From Siphonodentalium dalli (taxonomy: Eukaryota; Mollusca; Scaphopoda; Gadilida; Siphonodentaliidae), in NCBI GenBank assembly GCA_032622095.1, contig CP136063.1, positions 81,261,980 to 81,325,979 on the forward strand: 64,000 nt of DNA, read 5' to 3'. The stretch's first letter is position 1, and every line of letters begins with the position of its first letter. Below, one piece after another: positions 12,601 through 27,600 of this stretch. The notes beneath the pieces are model-generated. The model searched no databases and was not told the origin of the DNA. It saw only the letters and a program-made list of their open reading frames with translations. The translations under genes and the position numbers were made by a program.

Positions 12601-15600
12601 CGAAACCTAGTTCTTTTCTCCCCAATAAATTTATTTCTAATTCATTTCGTTGGCAATAAGCTGCAAGGTAAATTGTAGTAATGTAGTCACGTGGCTTGAC
12701 ACATTAACCCTTTCTTGGCTGAATGGATTCTCCCATTCAGTTAGAAAAGTAGACACTAGAATGGTCTATCATAAATCTGGAGGGATGTTCAGGAAATATA
12801 AACAGACGGCCCATACAAAAACATACAATACAAGTGCAGAAGGATTATGTTCCTATTAGAGGGAATTAATTTCTCATTGATCAATGAGTATTTAATGAAG
12901 ACCACATTGTTAACATTTACATTATTTGGTGGCGAAAACCTTCACAATTGGGGAATACTAATTTGATTTTTACGTCAAGACACAATTTCTATGACTCTTT
13001 CCGAGGCATGTTCAAGTCTTTTTCACTTAATTTTTGTCCTACATGTTGTATATTGATTCCCGGAACGAGTTGGAAATATTCTGTGATTAACCTTTATAAT
13101 CTAAAATTCACCCTCTGGGGACCTCATTCTGCAAATGACAGGCACATTAAACTCAGGCTTGCTTGTTTCAAACATGTTAAACTTTTACACTAGAATCTAA
13201 ATTTAAAGTAAAATAGGTGTCATAAAAATTAGCTTACATCCCTGAATGCATCTTTGAATGTTACCCCATAGAGTTTTCCCAATTAACCTTGTTTTACTAA
13301 ATGGATTCTCCCACTAAGTTATAAAAGTATACATTGGAATTGTCTATTATTCATTTTGAGGGGTGTTCACAAAAACTGAGCTGACAACAAACAGACGAGA
13401 AGATAATATAAGTACAAAAGGATTCATATTCTTTGTTGGGAAATATTCAGATTATAAACGACCTGTATGAACTCATTTGAACATTTACTATATAAAGGGA
13501 ACTAATCGTCAATGAGTATTTATAATAATGCCCTTAATAATCGACTCCTTAACCACAGCTGAATTATGTTTAACTCTTCAGGATTTAACCGGAAATATGG
13601 CTTGTTGCCATTCATCGGAAAGCTCTCACTGATTTACCCATAATTCGGAAATATGGCTTGTTGCCATTCATAGGAAAGCTAGAGCTTTCCGATGAATGGC
13701 AACAAGACATATTTCCAACTATATCCTGAAAAGTTACCCACAATTCAGTTGTTATTAAGGAGTCTATTATTTAGGGCATTACTGTGGTATAGAGGGTTAA
13801 AATAAACCCGCTATGCATTGATTTGTTGAAACTTCTGCATGTACGAAATGCCCTTACTTATAGATTATATCCTCATAGCTTGCCTGCCATGCTGCATGCC
13901 CCCTCGTCAGATATTCATTATCCATACCATATTGTCAATAAAATGCATCTAAAAATAGATGATCTATATCGGAAGCCAATAAGTATTTGCATGTAGCAAT
14001 TGAAGACTTGTCAGTAATCAGAGAAAAAACGCAAATGAACTCTGTAACGAGTTCTCTGCCAGCATGTAGATCTGCACAATGATCTGATCTGCTATTTTTC
14101 GCCACTGATAAGCCCTGCACTTGATTTGCGCTAAATTGGACACAAATTGCCATAATTGCTGGCCACTCTGTTCCTACATACATACACTGGACAGAGTTGT
14201 TGAATTGTGGTATTGATTGTAGTTATTATTAATCTTCCCTTCTTTTATGGAAAAAAAACCCCCATAAAATTGCATGACGAGATATGACTTCCAATTTTTG
14301 TGTGTCAAATCATTCATACTATTTCAATAAAATTATTTTTGTCCCCCGACGTTTCCGTCGGAGGACTATAGAAATGACCCTCGTCCGTCCGTGCGTCCGT
14401 CCGTCCGTCCGTCCGTCCGTCCGTCCGTGCGTCCGAGATTGGGTACCTTCATGGTGTAATCAACTCCTCCTACAGTTTTAAACGTAGAGATTTGAAACTC
14501 TTGGATATTGTTCCTAACATGTTGGTGATTTGCAACATCTATAAAGCTAATCAAAAATATAATTTTTTCCATATTTTTGGGGGGGTTTTCGACTTAGAAA
14601 ATTTGGAACATTTTTGCCTTTTGGATGAGATTGGGTACCTTCATGGTGTAATCAACTCCTCCTACAGTTTTAAATGTAGAGATTTGAAACTCTGGGATAT
14701 TGTTCCTAACATGTTGGTGATTTGCAACATCTATATAGCTAATCAAAAATATAATGTTTTCCATATTTTTGGGGGGGTTTTCGACTTAGAAAATTTGGAA
14801 CATTTTTGCCTTTTGGATGAGATTGGGTACCTTCATGGTGTAATCAACTCCTCCTACAGTTTTAAATGTAGAGATTTGAAACTCTGGGATATTGTTCCTA
14901 ACATGTTGGTGATTTGCAACATCTATATAGCTAATAAAAAATATCATTTTTTCCATATTTTTGGGGGGTTTTCGACTTAGAAAATTTGGAACATTTTTGC
15001 CTTTTGGATGAGATTGGGTACCTTCATGGTGTAATCAACTCCTCCTACAGTTTTAAATGTAGAGATTTGAAACTCTGGGATATTGTTCCTAACATGTTGG
15101 TGATTTGCAACATCTATATAGCTAATACAAAAATATCATTTTTTTCGCGTTTGCATGCGTTTGTTCATCGGGTTGTTTTGTCCAAGAAATTTTGCGGTGG
15201 TTTGCAACATCTATATACTGTATAACATTGTTGCAAATAGTATCCTTCTAACAAATCCAATCATGAAGTTTACCACTCGAGTCGGGGGACATGTGGTCTG
15301 CGACCTTTTATTTATATTCAGTCAGTTCGTTTGTTTCAACTTTCACATTAAAAAAAATTGTGAGGGAGTTATGTCATCTATTATTTAGATGCCTTGATAA
15401 TCCAAGTGCAGAAGTCTTTAGGATTCCTATTCAGATTTTTGGACCGAATGTTCTAATAATAAAAGCAACAAACAAAAATCAACGGTACCTGTTTTAACGC
15501 TTTCTGTACTGAATGCATTGCATTCTCCCGTTAATAAATTGTTAAAAGTTGAAAACGGGCTTAACGGGTAATGTATATAAATTTCATGATTTATGAATTA

Positions 15601-18600
15601 AATCTGTGTATTAGTATATCAAGTATTTTTATACCTATTTATATTTTGTCACAAAACAGCACAAAGTACTAAATTTATCTGGACGCCTGAGAATTAGGTA
15701 CATGTAGGTGCATGCCACTGCATGGGCCTTTTACCCTTTCTGTACTGCCGGTAAATAGATTCTCCCACCCAGTTATAAAAGTATACACTGGGATGGTCTA
15801 TTATTCATTGGAAGGATGTACAAGTAATAAAAGCAGACGACAGACAGAAAAAAAGATAATACAAGTATATATTCATATTCATTAGTGGGAAATATTCAGA
15901 TCGTAAGTTCAACAAACGACATATGGTAGTTTGTAAAGAAAGGGTCCTTAACCACAGCAGAATTATGGGTAACTTTTCTGGATTTAGTCGGAAATATGGC
16001 TTGTTGCCATTCATCGGAAAGCTCTCAAATTACAAGCCATATTTCCAACTAAATCCTGAAAAGTTATCCATAATTCTGCTGTGCTTAAGGAGATGTTTAT
16101 TTAGGGCATTACTGTAGTCATCAATAAATGGTATTGTTCATTCAAAATGCTCTTATGTGTCTTATGTTTTTCAGAATTTTGGAATTGAAGACGATTTGCA
16201 TCAGAAATCTTTACTTGTTTGCATTGATGAGCTTTGTGGTCAGAACCCAGATTCAGTGAGTACAGCTATAGCTATTCATATGTACGAACCCTCCCTTTCT
16301 ATACTGAATGGATTCTCCCATTCAGCTGTAATAAGACAGTTCATTGGATTGGTCTATTATACATATGGAGGGGCGTCGTGATAATAGACATGCAAAAAGC
16401 ATATAGTTGCCGTTCATTAATTTGCATGAAATGTTAAGATAATAAGTTTGCTTGAATACTCTTTTAAAGTGAATTCCCCAAATTTGCTATGAAGTGCTAT
16501 GATAACTGCCTGAACTCCAGTCTCAAAGGTTGAACAAAATTGCTTCAGTTTGGGGTCTTCCTACAAAACCAAACTTAAATCCGCTGCTCATGTTTTTTTC
16601 ATGGTTTTCAAATTGTTGATAGAAATTTTTATAATTAACACTTTCCTGTGTCTTAGAATATGCTGATTCTCAGTCAATGCATTATGATTATTACAGTATG
16701 TACAAAGGCAATCATAATTAATCTTAGCTCAAATTTGCACACAAAAATCTACCGATATTAGACATAAAAAAATATAAGCCATAAGAAGATGACAAAATAA
16801 AAAAAATAAATTAAAAATATAAGTCTACCTACTGAACCTAATTTTTCTGTAAAGTCATGCATTTTATTTTCTTTGTCCCAATACAATTTGAAATTTATAA
16901 GCTCATCAAACTTACACTAGCATACAGTAATTCCCGAAGTATATTACCCTTTAACCCTTTACCCAACAAAATGGCCAAAAACGCCCAAATAAAGCTTCAA
17001 CAGCCTAAAATATCTGTCTCAATAACACCATACAAATATGGATATCATTGGAACCGGTTCATTGACCACATTGTGATGGTTACAGTTATGCCCTGTGCCA
17101 ATGCATTCTCTTATATATGCGAGTCGACCAAAGGTCGCCTCGCATATATAAGAGAATGCATTGGCCTAAAAGAAATCTTTTTTTACCATTTTTTCTTACA
17201 TTCTTTAACAATTTTATAATTTTTTCTTACATTTTTTAACAATTTTTATAATATTTTTCTACATTCTTTGACAATTTTATCATTTTTAATATGTGTTAAG
17301 CCAATGCATTCTCTTATATATGCGAGGCGACCTATGGTCGACTCGCATATATAAGAGAATGTATTGGCACAGGGCTGTTCTGTTGGGTAAAGGGTTAACC
17401 ACAGCAGAATTATGGGAAACTTTTCAGGATTTAGTCTGAGAGCTTTCCGATGAATGGCAGCAAGCCATATTTCTGACTAAATCCTGAACAATTCCCATAA
17501 TTCTGCTGTGGTTTAATAGTGGTCGATTATATAGGACATTACCGTACTTATATTCAAAGTTCAAATGAAAATAGTTTTTAATGATCGTTAACCTACTATA
17601 TTACACTATTTGGATAGAGGAAGAAATACTAGCTTTATAAATTTGACTTTTTAGTACCACCGATACTTATTTTCAGAGTGATAAAATTCAGCCTTCACTA
17701 TCGTGTCCCCCCCCAGGCCTGTATTAATGATGAATTATATGGATAATTTGTCATAAATGTGATATTTTGAACCGCACACAGCGGTCATGCCCAGGCTTAA
17801 AGCTAAAGAATATCCAAGCCTTGAAATAGGTGTGTCTGTCATTTGCAGAATGAGGTCCCCAGAGGGTGAATTTAGTGATGCTACCCCGCATAGCGGGCTA
17901 GCATCACCAAATTCACCCTCTGGGAACCTCATTCTGCTGAGGTGTAAGCAGAATGAGGTTCCCAGAGGGTGAATTTGGTGATGCTAGCCCGCTATGCGGG
18001 GTAGCATCACTAAATTCACCCTCTGGGAACCTCATTCTGCAAATGACAGACACACTATTTCAATGCTTGAGAATATCCCCACCCCTTCTATTGTTAGCTG
18101 ACTTCTATCTTTGACTGCTTTTCATTGATATTTTATTACTACTTTATTGCAATGTGATATTAAAAACCCAAGTTCGGTTAAATATTTTGCCATTTTCATC
18201 CCTGATCCCAAAGGCTTTCATTGTCTATACTGAGCTCGACACCCTTGTTTTTTTTCTGATAATGGATTGCTCTCTTGTTCCCTCTTGGTGAGTGCATTTA
18301 TAACTGTCTTGTATAGTAATGCCCTAAATAATCGACTCCTTAACCACAACAGAATAATGGGTAATTTTTCAGGATTTAGTCGAAAATATGGCTTGTTGCC
18401 ATTCATCGGAAAGATCTCATTGAGAGCTTTTTCTGATAAATGGCAGCGAGCCATATTTCCGACTAAATCCTGAAAAATTACCCCATAATTCTGCTGTGGT
18501 TAAGGAGACGATTATTTAGGGCATTACTGTAACTACCTGGTAAGTGGTTTCTCCCTTTCAATTATAAAAGTATGCATTGGAATGGTCTGTTATTCATTTG

Positions 18601-21600
18601 GAGGGGTGTTCAGGTAATACAAATCAGATGACAGACAGATAAAAAGCTAATACAAGTGCAGAAGTATTCATATCCATTGATGGGAAATGTTCAGATAAGA
18701 AGTTCAGCATGCCTTACAGTAATGCCCAAAGTAATTGACCACTTAACCACTCTCGGTGAGAGCTTTCCGATGAATGGCAACAAGTCATATTTCCTACTAA
18801 ATCCTGAAAAATTACCCATAATTCTGCTGTGGTTAGTGGTCAATTATTTTGGGAATTACTGTAGATAATGGTGTGCTTTACCAAAAATTGGGCAACGATT
18901 GTAATAACGGGATTGTGCTCTGAAGAAATGTATTGTCCTATGTATTCAGTAGTATATGTTTCATTTTACAATCAAATCAAATGACATGCATATCAATAGA
19001 ATATGTAAACGAAAACAGTTAATGTTCTAATAATATCTAGTTCTTTACTTGAGTGAGAGCTTTCCGATGAATGGCAACAAGCCATATTTCCGACTAAATC
19101 CTGAAAAATTACCCATAATTCTGCTGTGTTTAAGGAGTCGATTATTTAGGGCATTACTGTACATGACTGATTAATATAACAAGCTGCCTAAATATTGACT
19201 ATAGAGTATTGAACTTGACGGTGGTTAATGTCAAAACTTCACCTAATTTCGGATCTATGTATCATACCGGTATATTGCCCTGGTATATGTACGGTATTTG
19301 CAAGCGGTAAGCTAGACTGAACTGAACTTTATTTGTTTATAATGGATATTTTTTATATTTGTATTGTTCGATGCCACTGTTTATTCTTGTTCATGTATGT
19401 ATTGGTGATAATCCGGATATCGGATTCATTCCAATAAAGTTATTTGAATATGAATTTGTAACAGTGTACTGTAGAATAATCTCTGATAAAAAAATTGTTC
19501 AATTGACTGCACAAATTGGGATTAGCTAGAAATTTCTGTTTGGCATGATTTGACCATGACAGACAATGCATGCACTAACCGACATTAACACCTTAGAAAT
19601 TGGTGTACTTTAACAAAAATCGGTTAAATTATGAATATGAATTTGTAACAGTGCGTGCACTAACCGACATTAATTAACTGTAACACCTTAGAAATTGGTG
19701 TACTTTAACAGAAATCGACTTTAAATAACTGTAACACCTTAGAAATTGGTGTACTTTAACAGAAATCGGTTAAGGATTGTAACAATGGGATTGTACTTTA
19801 TCTCTTTTTTTACTAAATGGATTCTACTGCTCAGTTATAAAAATATACATTGGAAAGGTCTATTGTTCATATGGAGGGGTTTTCAGGAAAAAGAAGCTGA
19901 CATATAATAAAAGTGCAGAAGGAGTCTTATTTATTGGAGGGAAATGTTCAGATAATAAATTCAACAGGCAACCTGAACCATTTCTTAAGGAAACTACACG
20001 TCAATGAGTGTTTAGTATAGCAAGGCTTAAAGAATAGTACATGTGTATTAAACAGCTTACTATAGAAAAAATTCTCTGATAATGTCTTATAAATTTGTGT
20101 GCCAGGGGAAAATTCCATGTGCCACACAATTCCACATGCCGCACATTCTAATTCACAACCACCTATCACTGTGGCTTGATTTGACATTATCCAGCTGCCA
20201 AAAATTCAGGTTTTACAGCGGGTTAGCGGGTTAGTTCTTTTCTTCAGTGATTTATTCAAGCCTGAGTTTAGTGTGTCTGTCATTTCCAGAATGAGGTCTC
20301 CAGAGGGTGAATTTAGTGACGCTATCCCGCACAGTGGGCTAGCATAACTAAATTCACCCTCTGGGACCTCATTCTGCATGGCTTCATCTGCTATGGAAGA
20401 CATCGACTCAGATTGAAGTTCCCAAATGGTGAATATTGTGATGTACACCCATTGGGAACCTTGATTATGCAATGTGTCATCTGCCAATTTGGGGATAGAG
20501 AGAAACTAAACTAAAAAAGAAATAGAATCTATGTGAAGAAGTTTCTATAGAAATTTGACAATAAAGAATCTTTCCAGAGAAGATGCGGCCTAAGCAGAAT
20601 GAGGTCCCCAGAGTGTGAATTTAGTGATACTAGTCCGCTATCTCGCATAGCGGACGTCACTAAATTTACCCTCTGGGGGAGACCACATTCTGCAAATGAC
20701 AGGCACACTAAACTCAGGCTTGGATCTATTCCTTGGTCTGAAAGGATTTAATGCAACTGGCTGTGTGCCCTGCCAGCTCTCTTGTCAGTACACTCATTTA
20801 TCAACCTACATTCGAGATTTATTAATAGAACGAAATGTAGGTCACTGCCTCCTTGGCATGGAGAGTTGAGTAGTTAACTGCGTAGAAATACAACATGTAT
20901 GAAGGCAGCTTAGTAATAAGACAGACAAGCCTTGAAATAGTGTGTCTGTCATTTGCAGAATGAGGTTCCCAGAGGGTGAGTTTAGTGATGCTACCCCACA
21001 TAGTGGGCTAGCATCACCAAATTCACCCTCTGGGAACCTCATTCTGCTGAGGTGTAAGCAGAATGAGGTCCCCAGAGGGTGAATTTGGTGATGCTAGCCC
21101 GCTATGCGGGGTAGCATCACTAAATTCACCCTCTGGGGACCTCATTCTGCAAATGACAGGCACACTATTTCAAGGCTTGAAGACAGATAGTTAGTGCACT
21201 CAGTGGTGTGTTTGGTTCTTAGCCAATGCACACATTCACTGCTATGGTGCGGGTTAGAAAGCTCAGCCAAGTGTTCTGCTTTATATTCATTATCGCAGAA
21301 GGCACTCAGTACGGACAGTTCTACCAGTACAAACCTATAATTTTGCGGTATAGATCAATTGTTGGGAGGATATTGGTTCCGTGCTGTGGTTAAGATAAAA
21401 GGGGATATACGATGCTTAAACCACATAATCTCGCGGGTTATAATAATTTTCAATACAATCATTACGGGTCGTGGTTTATCGTGATGGCGGATCATATGAT
21501 GAGTAGTGGTCTATCGTGATGGCGTATCGTGGTTTCCAGCTACAGTAATGCTCTAATTAATCGACTTCTTAGCCGAGAGCTTTCCAATGAATGGCAACAA

Positions 21601-24600
21601 GCCATATTTCCGACTAAATCCTGAAAAGTTACCCATAATTCTGCTGTGGTTAAGAAGTCGATTAATTAGAGCATTACTGTAGTCAGTTAACCCTTTACCC
21701 AACAAACCGGCCAAAACCGGCCAAATAAAGCTTCAACAGCCTAAAATATCTTCGGTCTGTCTCAATAGAACCATACAAATATGGATATTGGAACCGGCTC
21801 CTTGACCACATTGTGATAGTTACAGTTAGCCCTGTGCCAATGCATTCTCTTATATATGCGAGTCGACTTATATATGCGAGTCGACCATAGGTCGCCTCGC
21901 ATATATAAGAGAATGCATTGGCCTAAAAAAAATCTTTTTTTTACCATTTTTTCTTACATTCTTTAACAATTTTATAATTTTTAATGTGTTAAGCCAATGC
22001 ATTCTCTTATATATGCGAGGCGACCTATGGTCGACTCGCTTATATAAGAGAATGCATTGGCACAGGGCCGTTCTGTTGGGTAAAGGGTTAATGCGGTGAT
22101 CGTATCAGAGCGCATGTTCATAATCAGTTGGAAAACAAACTCTTATTTTCCTAATTTCAAACATTTTCTTGAGAAAATCCATTTGGAAATTATTTTTTAA
22201 TACTAATCAAAGGCGCAAGATTCAGATCTTTCTGAGAAATTACATTATAAATATTACAAAGAAATTCGAGAATAAATTGGAATTAAATTTTCCACTCAAA
22301 AAATTAATAAGACATTGGCATTTATCATGGCATTTACATATCCCTTGTATTTTAACGTAATTTCAGTGTTGCAATGTCAATAGTAATTTGAAATTTGAAC
22401 TTATTGTCTGAACATTTCCTGAAGAAACTACTTAGTACAGAAAGCATTAAATGTGCGAGGAGAACATATGTGACCCGCCATATCAAATCCAGTCGTAAGT
22501 CGGGATTTTTTTACCCCGTGCCAATGCATTCTCTTATATATGCGAGTCGACCATAGGTCGCCTCGCATATATAAGAGAATGCAATGGCCTAACAATTTTT
22601 TATCATTTTTTTTTTTAAATAAATGTTTCTTACAATTTTTAGGACATAAAATAAAAAACATCCATTACCCTGCAGGGAGCCCCTTGCATATATATATAGA
22701 AGCATATAGAAGAGTGTTGTCTGCTCATGTTTGTCTGGGGCTCTGTATGGGTGAAATTATAAAATTGTTAAAGAATACAAGAAAAAATTATTAAAATTGT
22801 AAAAAATTGTTAGGCCAATGCATATATAAGAGAATGCATTGGCACAGGGTAAAAAAAATAAGCAATATCGGTCAGTATGTGACTGATTGAACCCACAAAA
22901 TGTCATCTGATCATTAAGAAAATATGTGGTATGGTGTTAGCCAACTGCCTGAGGCACATGGTGTGTTGAGGAGAAAGTCTGTGGCTAACCACATGAGATG
23001 AATGCCTTCACCAAACCATTAAGGAGGGTATCCTGGGGAGTAATGGCCACATGGTAATTCTTGTTAGTATGGCTCGATTTAATTGGACCACCTGATGAAT
23101 GAGGGTAACAATCTAGGCCACTGGGCAAAGTCCTACTGCCTCAGTCAGTTTTTACTAATGAATACAGTAATGCTCTTAAGTAATCCACTTCTTAACCACA
23201 GCAGAATTATGGGTAACTTTTCAGGATTTAGTCGGAAATATGGCTTGTTGCCATTCATCGGAAAGCTCTCCCTGAGAGCTTTCTGATGAATGGCATGCCT
23301 TTTATTTAATATTTTTTGTGCATAGGATTTACCTATCTCTGTTAACAAGTATTCAAGATTCATTAATCCGAATCAGACCTGTTAAGTCTTAAAAATGGCC
23401 ATCCAGGATATCTTGGCGGGAGATATGCCCATATATGCTCATGTTCCAAAAAAAAAATTAAATTGATTTCTGAATCCATCTTTTTATAATTTTTTCTGTT
23501 TGTGCTTATTTTATAAATATATACACCTTAATAAAACAGTAATGAAAACACAGAGTTTTATACAGCTATTGTGAGTGAGATACATGCATGTTTATATAAA
23601 GTAATACCAGGGAACATAGAATGCGAAATCATCAGCATGCATTCAAAGGTTAAGGACACCTACAGTAATGCCCTAAGTAATCGACTCCTTAACCACAGCA
23701 GAATTATGGGTAACTTTTCAGGATTTAGAGCTTTCCGATGAATGGCAACAAGCCATATTTCCGACTAAATCCTGAAAAGTTACCCATAATTCTGCTGTGG
23801 TTAAGGGGTTGATTACTTAGAGCATTACTGTGCTAACTTCCTGTTCTAATTCCAGTTTTAAAATAGAGCTTTCTCCATTCTATTGTGTTCTATTTGCACA
23901 GGAGTGCCAGACATTGTCATTCATGCTCGCTTATGTAATCCTACCTGTAAATCCTGTTATTAAATCTATTGCCTATATTATAACCACAGCTTGTGTGAAA
24001 AATAGTTAGCCTTAATTGACTCACTGCTGATAAGTACTGAATGATGATGAATGTGAAAATACTCTTTACTAACAGTTCATTTAAATTATGAGCAGTATTG
24101 CTTAGTGTGGAAGTTACAGCAATTTCCTAAATAATCGACTCCTTAACCACAGCAGAATTATGGGTAACTTTTCAGGATTTAGTCGGAAATATGGCTTGTT
24201 GCCATTCATCGAAAAGCTCTCACTGGGCGTTAGCCATAGTAGAGATTCATAGCATCATCTAGCTCAACACATGAATCAATGGGATTCAAGTTCGGTTATC
24301 AAAGGGTTAATTATACCCCCTTTTAAAAAAAAGGGGGGTATACTGTTTTGCACCTGTCCGTCCGTCCGTCCGTGCGTCCGTCCGTGTGTGCGTGTGTCCG
24401 TGAGTCCGTACGTCCGTCCGATGTCTGTTCGTGTCATAACTTGAACAGTAGTGCTCGGATCTCAATGAAATTAGGTATGGATGTTCACTATTATGAGGAC
24501 ATTTAAAAGAGGGTTCCATCGTTTTGTTTGGATTTTCCATTCTAGAGTTATTCATCTTTGTTTATCTGGAAATAGTGGCTTTTTTGGTACGTCTGGTGTC

Positions 24601-27600
24601 TGTTCATGTCGTAACTTCAACAGTTGTGCTGGGATCTCAACCAAATTTGGTGTGGATGTTCACAACTATGAGGACATTAAATAGAGGGTTCCATCGTTTT
24701 GTTCCGATTTTCCATTCTAGAGTTATTCATCTTTGTTTATCTTGAAATGTTGGAGTTTTGGTCCATCTGGTGTCTGTTCATGTCATAACCTGAACAGTAG
24801 TGCTCGGATCTCAATGAAATTTTGTATGGATGTTCACTACTATGAGGGCATTCAATAGAGGGTTCCATCGTTTTGTTCGGATTTTCCATTCTAGAGTTAT
24901 ACATCTTTGTTCATCTGGAAATGTTGGCTTTTTGGTTCGTCTGGTGTCTGTTCATATTGTAACTTCGACAGTTGTACTGGGATCTCAATGGGATTTGGTA
25001 TGGATGTTCACTACTATGAGGACATTAAAAAGAGGGTTCCATCGTTTTGTTCCGCTTTTCCATTCTAGAGTTACTCATCTTTGTTCATCTGGAAATAAAT
25101 GTTGACTTTTTGGTCCGTCTGGTGTCTTCATGTCGTAACTTCAACAGTTGTGCTGGGATCTCAATGGAATTTGGTATAGATGTTCACTGCTATGAGGACA
25201 TTCAATAGGGGGTTCCATTGTTCTGTTCTGCTTTTCCATTCTAGAGTAATTCATCTTTGTTTATCTGGAAATGTTGGCTGTTTGATCCATCCGATGTCTG
25301 TTCAGCTCATAACTTGAACAGTAATGCTCGGATCTCAATAAAATTTTGTATGGATGTTCACCACTATGAGGACATTTAATGGCACATTCAAATGTTTGTT
25401 TTTTGTTCTATAGTTATTCATCTTTGTTTATATGAAAATGCTGATTTCTGGGTCCATGTCTGAGTCTAGCCATCATAAGTTATAGATGTGCCCACACTAG
25501 GCGGTATGCCACGAGGGGGTATGCACCGGACGACAGTCCATCTCTTGTTAAAAGTACATTTATGCATCATTGTTTGATGTTAGGCAAGAGAGAATGATTG
25601 GTGATGCAACCTGTCTGATAGGCTGCAAAAGTCACTGATTTGTTTTAAAGCTGGATTACATTGCCAGACAACTGTCTTGAGTAAGCAGTAGGGATAAATT
25701 GTGAGCAGCAATCCAGTGGTGTTGCGAATAATTAACCAACTTATGAGTTATCTCTATTCTAGTTCTCATGACTTGACACTAGTTTGCACTTTAAAAGCTG
25801 CTCCAGTCTCATGGGATTAGCATTAAACAGTAATGCCCTAAATAATCGACTCCGTAACAACAGCAGAATTATGGATAATTTTTCAGGATTTAGTCGGAAA
25901 TGTGGTGGTTAAGTATTATTTAGAGCATTACTGTATTATGAGCTGCAATACAGTGGTGTTGCGAATAATTAACCAACTTATGAATATACACTCTGTAGTC
26001 TGCACTTTAAAAGCTGCTCAGGTCTCATGGGATTAGCATTATAAAATCACCCAAATTTACATTATTTTGTCAATTTTGATGGACTGTTGGCTTTTCAAAG
26101 TTATACCTAAGATTTCAAATTATAAATCGGTTAATACCAGTAAGGAATTTTTATAAACGAATTAATATGGTCATGCAGGATAATGAAAAATAATTTTGTG
26201 TTGGTCCCCTCTTTATATGACTTGCGAAACATCAATGATATATTATCTGTTGAGTCATCCAAGCCTGAGTTTAAAGTACCTGTCATTTGCAGAATGAGGT
26301 CCCAAAAGGGTGTCTCTGTCATCAAATTTAATTCCCTGGGGTCAATATATACCACGTAATGCCTTCTGTCTTATGGTCTTACGCCAACGGCAAGAGGTTA
26401 GTCCCATATACTCCTTGGCAGCTATGAGTAAATTATTTTATAGGATCCTTGATCCGGGGTATCATGCAAGAGGGTTATCATATAAACCACTTGATGGCAG
26501 CTGTGCAAGTGCTGCAGATTAACCTATTTCAAAAGCAAAGTACATGCCAGCAGGCACTGTCAATTAACCAAGATTCTGAAGGAGACTATAGACTTAACCC
26601 TTTCTTTACTAAAATTTATCTATCTGTGTTCTACAGTAATGCCCTAAATAAGCGACTCCTTAACCACAGCAGAATTATGGGTAATTTTTCAGGATTTAGA
26701 TGGAAATATGGCTTGTTGCCATTCATCGGAAAGCTCTCATTGTCTAAAAATACTATGGCTTCCAATATTTTTTCCAACAAACTATATTGAATGAAGATTT
26801 GAAAAGTTTTGTTATTAAATATATGCCATTAAATACGCCAAAGAGCCTTATTTATCTGGGACTATTTCTTTACGTGGGCAAACAATGCGAACAATCCCAA
26901 GTTGGATATTATTGGACATTATTAAAAAGTAGGTCAGCATTTTTTAATGGTAAATCATAAAATGGAAAATCTGCTTTGCGTTGTCACTAGATATATGCTC
27001 AATCAGTCCAAAAAGACATGAAGTATTCTAGGGTTTGTAAATATTGAGTAATATTGTCTTGAAAATTAACAGTGAATTCCCCATTGAAATGTTGCCACTT
27101 TACCTCCCTCTTAAGGGGAGATGCACATTTTGCATAAATCCAGCCAAAAATGGCAAGAGATTTTCAAACAATTTATCTGAATCTAACTCACATATCATCA
27201 TTTTCTTAGTATGTTGAATCTGAGCAATTAAGAGACAACAACAATGGATTTTAATACATTGAGAGGTTGAAAACTCCAATTTATTTTTTGTCGCTTTAAG
27301 TATCAACTGCTAGGAGAATTAATAATTTCACACAAAACTCCAATAACCAAATAGCTTATTATTTTGGCTCTATGAGAGGAGGCTTAAATTAATTTGTATC
27401 ATAATGTTGAGTTAGATTTTTAATTAAATAATATAGCATCATACCCCCATATTTTATAAAGAAGTATAAAGCAGTCACAAATATTCCAGCCCAATGAAAA
27501 CAAATGTTGATATACAGTGTGGTCCACTCAAGCAGGGAGCAATCAACAGGAATTAGGCCACAGTGTTAAGAGATATGGTGGTCAGCTTTAACTTAATTAT

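Noticed and set aside
14492-14980. 162-codon open frame on the plus strand
   Set aside because: It is made entirely of the 192 bp tandem core; the period is a multiple of three, so the same codons repeat without meaning.
24481-25105. Overlapping open frames of 67-91 codons
   Set aside because: They are translations of the 174 bp tandem core of a pearl-like element.
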